Positions 5,057 to 9,771 of a stretch of DNA of 9,771 nt are shown here, in pieces (position 1 is the first letter of the stretch; each line of letters starts with the position of its first letter). The stretch is from Bacilli bacterium. GTDB lineage: Bacteria; Bacillota_I; Bacilli_A; RFN20; CAG-826. The stretch covers positions 1 to 9,771 of the forward strand of contig JAEDOI010000036.1 of assembly GCA_016302065.1 (NCBI GenBank). Reading direction: 5' to 3'. The position numbers were made by a program, and so were the translations under genes. Below the pieces are notes generated by a model. It saw only the letters and a list, made by a program, of their open reading frames with translations, had not been told where the DNA came from and searched no databases.

Positions 5057-5695
5057 ATGGATTTATTTGGTTTTAAAAAAAGAAAACAAGAAAAGATAGA
5101 AAAAAGAAGAAAAGAAGAGGAAGAGAAATTAAAAGAAAAAGAAATTTCTACCAAAATTAGAATTAGAAGAACTTTAAATGATATGAAACTTCAATCATCA
5201 AAACTTGATGGTTTCAAAAAAGATTATATTGAAAAAGCTAGACAAGCAGCATTAATAAATAATAAGCAAACATATAATCTTGCAAAGCAAGGGTTAAAGT
5301 TATGTTTATCAAAACAAAGATTTCTTGATTCGATGGTAGCTAATTTTGAAATAGCTCTTCAAATGAATGAAATGAATAAAGTCATCAATGGGTTTGTCTC
5401 AGGAATGAACTTAATTGCTGATGAAATGAAAGGCGTTACGTCTACTATTGATATTGCTAAAGCTCAAGCTGCATATGAGAAAGCACTTGCTTCTAATCAA
5501 GGACAATATGAAGCACTTGATGCTTTCTTAAGAGAAGCTGAAGGTAGTATTGAATCATTTGCAGGAAATGAAAATGATGTAAGTGAGGATGAACTTGACA
5601 TGTTAATTAATAATGAAGCATGTGATAGTGAAGATAGTTTAGATAAAGAAATTGATGAAAAAATTGCAAATGTTAGGCAAAAAATGAAGGTATAG
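5057..5695 (+). CDS. ESCRT-III/Snf7-like membrane-remodelling protein
   Basis: The protein has 212 residues, close to the size of eukaryotic CHMP/Vps2 proteins. It opens MDLFGFKKRK, the small hydrophobic plus basic start seen in CHMP2-type ESCRT-III proteins. A very basic helix follows (about 7-40), then a long helical hairpin (about 40-125) with small-residue heptads such as KARQAAL (60-66), NLAKQGLKL (74-82) and FEIALQMNEMNKV (97-109). MKGVT at 124-128 also occurs at the matching place in CHMP2A as I remember it. An acidic stretch (about 169-197) leads to a C-terminal helix where D196-x-x-I-x-x-K-I-x-x-V-R207 fits the MIM1 consensus [DE]xxLxxRLxxL[KR]. ESCRT-III proteins polymerise on membranes and are remodelled by Vps4 through MIT-MIM contacts. 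The next gene, 2 bp downstream, encodes an MIT-like AAA ATPase. A PspA/Vipp1 relative is the alternative, but those lack a MIM. Confidence 0.8.
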   Translation: MDLFGFKKRKQEKIEKRRKEEEEKLKEKEISTKIRIRRTLNDMKLQSSKLDGFKKDYIEKARQAALINNKQTYNLAKQGLKLCLSKQRFLDSMVANFEIALQMNEMNKVINGFVSGMNLIADEMKGVTSTIDIAKAQAAYEKALASNQGQYEALDAFLREAEGSIESFAGNENDVSEDELDMLINNEACDSEDSLDKEIDEKIANVRQKMKV

Positions 5696-5697
5696 GT

Positions 5698-7779
5698 ATG
5701 AAAGATTCAAGACTGTTATATGACACATTTAATATTTATTACAATCGTGGTATTGAAGCTTTAAAAGAAAAAAATTATGAACTTGCAAGAAAGAATTTTC
5801 TTTCTGCTAGTGAAACTTTACTTAAATTAGCTAAGGAATCTAGTGGAGAATTAAAGGTTAAAAGAATTGCTCGAGCTGAAGAATTAGTTGAACTTGCTTC
5901 AAAAATTGAAGAAAACATTAAAGTAGAAGGTAAAAGATCATATTCTAAAGTAAATTTTAAAGAAAAAAGAGATGATAGTGATGATGAATCTTTAGAATTT
6001 GCTAGTAATGTAACAGTCATTGAAAATGATGATAAAACTTTAGATGAATGCTTAGAAGAACTTAATAGTTTAGAAGGATTAGCTAGAGTTAAAGAACAAG
6101 TTCAAGACCTTGTTAATCAAATTAAAGTATTTAAAATGAGAAAAGCTTCTTCTTTAGAAGTTCCAGATATTTCATATCATATGGTATTTTTAGGAAATCC
6201 AGGAACTGGGAAAACAACAGTAGCTCGTATTATGGGAGGTATTTATAAATCACTTGGCATATTATCTAAAGGTCAACTTTGTGAAGTAAGTAGAAGTGAT
6301 CTCGTTGCTGGATATATGGGTCAAACTGCTATTAAAACTAAAGAAGTAATTCAATCTAAGGCTCTTGGAGGAGTATTATTTATTGATGAAGCTTATTCAT
6401 TAAAGCAAAGAGATGATGATTCATTTGGTCAAGAAGCTATTGATACTTTAAATAAGCTTATGGAAGATTATCGTGATGATTTAGTAGTAATTGTTGCAGG
6501 ATATGAAGAAAATATGAAAACATTTATTGATTCAAATCCAGGATTAAAATCAAGATTTAAAACATTTATTCCTTTTGATGATTATAGTGGAGACGAGTTA
6601 TTTAATATTATGATTAATCTTGCTTCATCCAAGGGTTATAAATTTAATGAAGAAGCTAAAAACTATGTAAAAGCTTACTTAAGTGACAAAAATTTAAATA
6701 ATTTTAACGGTAATGCTAGAGATGTAAGAAATCTTTTTGAAGAAATTGTTAATCTTCAATGTAGAAGACTAGCTAACATAAAAAATGCATCTAAAGAAAC
6801 ATTAATGACTTTTATTAGTGAGGATTTACCCTTTCGTAAACAGATAGAAAATATTGATTTAAACAACTGTTTAAATCATAAAGATAACAATTTAAATAAT
6901 ATTAATAAAACTTTAAAAGATGAATTTAAATTTGAATGGAACGACCTTCCAAATGTTAAATTTGATGATATAGCTGGATTAGATTATGCTAAAGAGATAG
7001 TTAAAAATAAGGTATTATTACCTTTAAAACACCCAGAAGCCTTTGATGGATATTTAAGAAAAAATGGTGGAGGATTATTTCTTTATGGCCCACCAGGAAC
7101 AGGAAAAACAATGATAGCAGCGGCAATTGCTAATGAAATTGGAGCTAAATTTTGTTCAGTTAAACCAAGTGACTTACTAAACACTGGCTTAGGAAATACT
7201 GAAAAAGCTATTAAATGTTTATTTGCTCAAGCTAGAAGCTATCCTTGCTCTGTAATTTATTTTGATGAATTTGATGCATTAGCTCAAAAAAATACTCGTT
7301 CTACACAAAGTAAACAACTTAGAAGCGAACTTCTTGCTCAAATTCAAGGAATTGAATCATATGGAAAAGAGACTGGAAATATACTATTTCTAATTGCTTC
7401 AAGCAATAAACCTTATGATGTAGATAGTGCCTTCCTTCGTCCAGGAAGGTTTGGAACTCCACTTTATGTTTCTCTTCCTGATGAAGAATCAAGAAGATAT
7501 ATGATAACTATTCGATTTAATAAAATAATTGAGTTAGGTTTAGTGGAAGTTAAAGATATTGATATTAATTTAATGGTAGAAAGAACAAATGGATTTAACT
7601 GTTCAGATATTAGTAATCTGCTTGATCATATAGAAGAAATAAGTGCCATTAGATCAATTGAAGGAACAAATAAATATATTGATAACTTTGACTGTTTAAA
7701 AGCGTTAGATGAAATAACTTCATCTGTTCAAGAAGAAGATATTAGAAAGCTTGAGGAATGGAAAGAAATTAATAATTAA
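5698..7779 (+). CDS. MIT-like domain fused to two AAA ATPase modules (CbbX-type, then Vps4/Cdc48-type)
   Basis: The 693 residues divide into three parts. Residues 1-75 form an MIT-like three-helix segment (GIEALKEKNYELARKNFLSA at 18-37, then RIARAEELVELASKI at 56-70). Residues about 120-385 are a CbbX/SpoVK-type AAA+ module: Walker A GNPGTGKTT (166-174), pore-loop Tyr206 in GYMGQT, Walker B LFIDEAY (227-233), Arg286 in SRF, Arg341 in GNARDVRN. Residues about 412-693 are a Vps4/Cdc48-type AAA module: NVKFDDIAGLDYAKE (419-433), Walker A GPPGTGKTM (464-472), Walker B YFDEFDAL (521-528), sensor Asn570, arginine fingers R581 and R584 in FLRPGRF. In the second module the pore loop reads NTGLGNTE (495-502): Gly stands where Vps4 has the substrate-gripping Trp. 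Both modules keep ATPase residues. A plausible role is disassembling the ESCRT-III-like neighbour. The start at 5698 is 2 bp after the previous stop, with GAAGG 7-8 nt upstream. Confidence 0.85.
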   Translation: MKDSRLLYDTFNIYYNRGIEALKEKNYELARKNFLSASETLLKLAKESSGELKVKRIARAEELVELASKIEENIKVEGKRSYSKVNFKEKRDDSDDESLEFASNVTVIENDDKTLDECLEELNSLEGLARVKEQVQDLVNQIKVFKMRKASSLEVPDISYHMVFLGNPGTGKTTVARIMGGIYKSLGILSKGQLCEVSRSDLVAGYMGQTAIKTKEVIQSKALGGVLFIDEAYSLKQRDDDSFGQEAIDTLNKLMEDYRDDLVVIVAGYEENMKTFIDSNPGLKSRFKTFIPFDDYSGDELFNIMINLASSKGYKFNEEAKNYVKAYLSDKNLNNFNGNARDVRNLFEEIVNLQCRRLANIKNASKETLMTFISEDLPFRKQIENIDLNNCLNHKDNNLNNINKTLKDEFKFEWNDLPNVKFDDIAGLDYAKEIVKNKVLLPLKHPEAFDGYLRKNGGGLFLYGPPGTGKTMIAAAIANEIGAKFCSVKPSDLLNTGLGNTEKAIKCLFAQARSYPCSVIYFDEFDALAQKNTRSTQSKQLRSELLAQIQGIESYGKETGNILFLIASSNKPYDVDSAFLRPGRFGTPLYVSLPDEESRRYMITIRFNKIIELGLVEVKDIDINLMVERTNGFNCSDISNLLDHIEEISAIRSIEGTNKYIDNFDCLKALDEITSSVQEEDIRKLEEWKEINN
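6855..6878. repeat. 10-bp inverted repeat in the linker between the two AAA modules
   Basis: Arms 6855-6864 and 6869-6878 are exact reverse complements around AACT. It lies in the Asn-rich linker of the ATPase gene. It is A/T-rich and may be chance. Confidence 0.45.
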
Positions 7780-7784
7780 AGGAG
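7778..7784 (+). promoter_or_regulatory. Ribosome binding site that decides the start at 7790
   Basis: AAAGGAG overlaps the TAA of the ATPase gene and lies 5 nt before ATG 7790. A TTG at 7751 would extend the frame by 13 residues over this site and has only GAAAG upstream, so 7790 is preferred. Confidence 0.8.
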
Positions 7785-7789
7785 AAAAT

Positions 7790-8479
7790 ATGGAATATAT
7801 ATACTCAATGGAAGATAAATTCTCAGATAATAACTTTGTTACTAGAAGAGAAGAAAATAATATTCGTTATAATTCTAAAGTTAATTTTCCTCTTAATTCA
7901 TATGTAATTGTAGAAAATAAAAACAACAATGAAATATATGAAGTATATAAAAGTAATGATGGAATAATTAATAAAAAAGAGAAGGGATTATTTAAAAATA
8001 ATCATTCAGTTGAAAAAGGCTCTAAATATAATATTTATTTTATAAATAAAAATTCAATTGAAGGAAATTATGGTAATTTCTTTAATATATTGCTCGATGG
8101 AATCACCTTAAAAGTATATATACGTTTAATTTATAAGTTTTCAGTGTTAGATCCTAAAATGTTTATTACTAAATGTATTGGAACTGACCTATATACTTAT
8201 CCAAAATCATATTTTAAAAATTATATTAATAAATATATTGGTGATTACTTAATTAAATTAATAAAAGAAGATATTGAAATATATGGATTTGAAAAAATCG
8301 TTGTAAAAAACAAAATAGATATTGAATCTTTAAATAATAAGCTAAATGATTTTTCATCTATCTGTGGAGTTAACTTTGAAATTTCAAAGTTAACACTAGA
8401 AGAAGATGAAAGAATCATTTCTATAAAAGATGAAATTAATTTAAAAAGATATTTAATTAATCAAATTAAGGGAGAATAA
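7790..8479 (+). CDS. SPFH/band-7-like domain protein
   Basis: The 229-residue product has no signal peptide or membrane span. I see a pattern typical of SPFH proteins of the YdjI kind: a strand with VNFPLNSYVIVENK (31-44), an IYEVYKSNDGIINKKEKG block (49-66), strands near 97-118 ending KFSVLDPKMF (116-125; SPFH proteins usually have a DP followed by F here), helices from about 138 to 190, and ICGVNFEISKLTLEEDERI (191-209), which fits the closing G-[IV]-x-[FV]-x-I-x-x-[LI]-x-x-[DE]-E-E segment. SPFH proteins form membrane-associated oligomeric scaffolds. In Bacillus subtilis an SPFH protein (YdjI) works with the ESCRT-III homologue PspA. The assignment is a reading of patterns, not an alignment, so hold it loosely. 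A 26-bp perfect palindrome lies within the gene at 8369-8394. Confidence 0.6.
   Translation: MEYIYSMEDKFSDNNFVTRREENNIRYNSKVNFPLNSYVIVENKNNNEIYEVYKSNDGIINKKEKGLFKNNHSVEKGSKYNIYFINKNSIEGNYGNFFNILLDGITLKVYIRLIYKFSVLDPKMFITKCIGTDLYTYPKSYFKNYINKYIGDYLIKLIKEDIEIYGFEKIVVKNKIDIESLNNKLNDFSSICGVNFEISKLTLEEDERIISIKDEINLKRYLINQIKGE
8369..8394. repeat. 26-bp perfect palindrome inside the SPFH-like gene
   Basis: GTTAACTTTGAAA (8369-8381) is the exact reverse complement of 8382-8394. It encodes VNFEISKLT of the SPFH-like protein. As RNA it can fold to a hairpin of about 11 bp with loop AAUU. Confidence 0.85.
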
Positions 8480-8481
8480 TT

Positions 8482-9408
8482 ATGAATAACTATTTTAAAA
8501 GAAAGAAAGAAGAAAAAAGAAGTAAGAAATTGAAATTAGTATTAATTGAACAAATAAATTCTATTTTAAATTATACTTATATTTCTCATAATATTGCTTC
8601 TAATGCAGATTTATTAAAGATAAAAACTAGACTTGATGATCCTTCTACCCTAATTAATGATTTTCAATACGAAGTTATGTTTAAAGCTTTAGAAGATATT
8701 AAAGTCAATATTAAGAAAAATTATAAAGTAGTAGTAGATAATAGAATTAATAAGATTAATAACTGTTTAGCTTCTAAATATATTGAAGTTGATGAAAGTG
8801 AAGAAAAAATACAAAATTGTGAAGAACAAATTGTAGTTATAAAAGCACAAGTAAATGATATTAAAAACTGTTTAGATAAAGAAAATAATAGTGGATTAGA
8901 AATAAAAGAAAGAATTAATGAAACTATCAAAGAAAGAGATAGTTTCATTAATAAATCTGAACATGATTATATTCTTTTAGATAAAAAAGTAAATGAACTT
9001 ACTAAAATGTTAAACTATGTAAATAAATCTATTAAAAGCTATAAAAATAGATTAGGAATCTTAGAAAAAACATTAAATAATATGGTTGATATTCAATCAA
9101 CATTAAAAGATGGTAAGACATTTAAAGAATGTTTAAATCTTGTTAAAGATACTCAAGAAAATGCTTCATATTTTGATCTTGATAATATTAAAAGTGATGT
9201 TGAATCATATAAGTTATTAAATGATACTATTCAAAGTAGTAGAGATGAATTAAATAAGCTTATGGATTGTGATTCTGAAGAGAACTTATCATATTACGAG
9301 GATGATGATAGTTTAAGATATCAAAGAGCATGTGAAGAAGCTTTGCTTAGAGAAAAAGGAATGGGAAATAATACAAATATTGATAATATTCAAGAGGTAA
9401 ACAAATGA
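8482..9408 (+). CDS. Long coiled-coil protein, possibly a second ESCRT-III-like subunit
   Basis: I do not recognise a family by name. The 308 residues are almost wholly helical and charged, with a basic start MNNYFKRKKEEKRSKKLK (1-18) that echoes the start of the ESCRT-III-like protein. A coiled coil covers about 103-210. A region at 195-262 (LEKTLNNMVDI, then FDLDNIKSDVESYKLL) has the spacing of the later helices of Snf7 proteins, where a short loop leads to a helix with a D-x-[DE]-x-[IV]-x-x-x-x-[DE] start. The C-terminus is acidic (EENLSYYEDDDSLRYQRACEEA, about 266-286) but has no clear MIM1. There is no signal peptide or membrane span. AAGGGAG (8468-8474) stands 7 nt before the ATG. The stop overlaps the next start as ATGA, so translation is probably coupled. 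A 15-bp inverted repeat lies inside the gene. Confidence 0.75.
   Translation: MNNYFKRKKEEKRSKKLKLVLIEQINSILNYTYISHNIASNADLLKIKTRLDDPSTLINDFQYEVMFKALEDIKVNIKKNYKVVVDNRINKINNCLASKYIEVDESEEKIQNCEEQIVVIKAQVNDIKNCLDKENNSGLEIKERINETIKERDSFINKSEHDYILLDKKVNELTKMLNYVNKSIKSYKNRLGILEKTLNNMVDIQSTLKDGKTFKECLNLVKDTQENASYFDLDNIKSDVESYKLLNDTIQSSRDELNKLMDCDSEENLSYYEDDDSLRYQRACEEALLREKGMGNNTNIDNIQEVNK
8914..8952. repeat. 15-bp perfect inverted repeat inside the coiled-coil gene
   Basis: Arms 8914-8928 and 8938-8952 are exact reverse complements around a 9-nt purine loop (8929-8937). There is no T run behind it, so it does not look like a terminator. Confidence 0.85.
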
Positions 9409-9771
9409 AATTCAAGTGTCCAATTTGTGGAAATGAAGAAGTAATAGAAGATAAAAACCATAAATTTCATTGTTCGTTCTGTGATAAAACTTTTTCTAAA
9501 GAGGATTTAGTCTCTTTAGAAAAAGAAAATAAAGAATTTCATGATCGATATTATAAAATCATTGAAGAAATGTATATTAGTAGTGATGAAAATTATAAAA
9601 AATATGTCGAAGAAGAAAGAGAAAAAAGAATATTAGAAGAAGAACAAAGAAAAAAAGAAGAATTAAAAAATAATGAGAAAAACACTACTAATTCCTCATC
9701 AAATTCAAATTTTGATTCTGAATCTAAAAACAGTAATTCTTCTTTATCTTTTAAAGAAATGTTTAAAGAAG
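9405..9771 (+). CDS. Zinc-ribbon and coiled-coil protein (partial, runs off the window)
   Basis: The ATG at 9405 overlaps the previous TGA as ATGA, and AGAGG at 9393-9397 serves as ribosome binding site. The visible 122 residues begin with a zinc ribbon, C5-P-I-C8 and C23-S-F-C26, 14 residues between the pairs. A charged helix follows (about 39-92, with EEEREKRILEEEQRKKEEL), then a Ser/Asn-rich linker (93-113) and SFKEMFKE at the window edge. No membrane span appears before the edge. Zinc ribbons of this kind start many bacterial accessory proteins, including YdjG, the partner of PspA in Bacillus. A role as adaptor between the ESCRT-like assembly and something else is possible but cannot be shown from this part. 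A 14-bp inverted repeat lies within it. Confidence 0.8.
   Translation, partial: MKFKCPICGNEEVIEDKNHKFHCSFCDKTFSKEDLVSLEKENKEFHDRYYKIIEEMYISSDENYKKYVEEEREKRILEEEQRKKEELKNNEKNTTNSSSNSNFDSESKNSNSSLSFKEMFKE
9490..9525. repeat. 14-bp perfect inverted repeat inside the zinc-ribbon gene
   Basis: Arms 9490-9503 and 9512-9525 are exact reverse complements around GATTTAGT. It lies just after the zinc ribbon codons. No T run follows. Confidence 0.85.

Noticed and set aside
5775..6020. Minus-strand open frame inside the ATPase gene
   Set aside because: No ribosome binding site; it is a reflection of A/T-rich codons of the MIT-like region.
7751..7789. TTG start at 7751 for the SPFH-like gene
   Set aside because: It lies inside the ATPase gene with only a weak GAAAG before it, while AAAGGAG stands 5 nt before ATG 7790.
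9406..9408. TGA read as tryptophan (Mycoplasma-type code)
   Set aside because: Only one gene in the window ends in TGA, where it overlaps a good ATG start; Trp is TGG in the other genes, so the standard bacterial code fits.

Overview
The window looks like a chromosomal segment of a very AT-rich, low-GC Gram-positive bacterium (Bacilli or a Mollicutes-like relative). The evidence is an Spx protein with all the landmark residues of the Bacilli family, strong AGGAGG-type ribosome binding sites in one operon, and strongly A/T-biased codons. The genetic code appears standard: TGA ends the gene at 8482-9408 and Trp is written TGG.

Layout. Positions 1-128 hold the right end of an IS200/IS605-type element (hairpin with a bulged T, ending in TCAC) inserted into a gene of which only a C-terminal SHOCT tail remains. 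Positions 131-1906 (-) encode an exporter-type ABC half-transporter. Its promoter overlaps a perfect inverted repeat. Positions 2113-2553 (+) encode Spx with an unusual cysteine-rich tail, followed by a clear bidirectional terminator. Positions 2609-3544 (-) encode a membrane-anchored, propeller-like extracytoplasmic protein. Positions 3637-4731 (-) encode a WYL/WCX-domain regulator with ribbon-helix-helix-like segments at its N-terminus.

The most interesting part is the tightly packed + strand operon that diverges from the WYL gene and runs off the window end (4929-9771). In order it encodes: a 38-residue membrane peptide; a 212-residue ESCRT-III/Snf7-like protein; a 693-residue ATPase with an N-terminal MIT-like domain, a CbbX/SpoVK-type AAA+ module and a Vps4/Cdc48-type AAA module; a protein resembling an SPFH/band-7 domain; a long coiled-coil protein; and a partial zinc-ribbon plus coiled-coil protein. 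The ESCRT-III-like protein ends in a segment that fits the MIM1 consensus, the peptide that eukaryotic Vps4 MIT domains bind. The ATPase next to it begins with an MIT-like helical hairpin domain. I read this as a candidate bacterial ESCRT-III/Vps4 membrane-remodelling system. Its SPFH and zinc-ribbon partners recall PspA-SPFH-zinc-ribbon operons such as Bacillus ydjFGHI.

Regulation. The intergenic regions carry several shared signals. An ATGT-N10-ACAT palindrome occurs at both the ABC promoter and the WYL/operon promoter region. An identical 19-bp A/T element lies upstream of both the propeller-like gene and the WYL gene. Two GAACAAAT direct repeats 43 bp apart lie between the divergent promoters. 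Genes without a Shine-Dalgarno (ABC, Spx, WYL) have a TATAAT-like box 6-9 bp from the ATG, suggesting leaderless or near-leaderless mRNAs. Long perfect inverted repeats sit inside three consecutive genes at the distal end of the operon.
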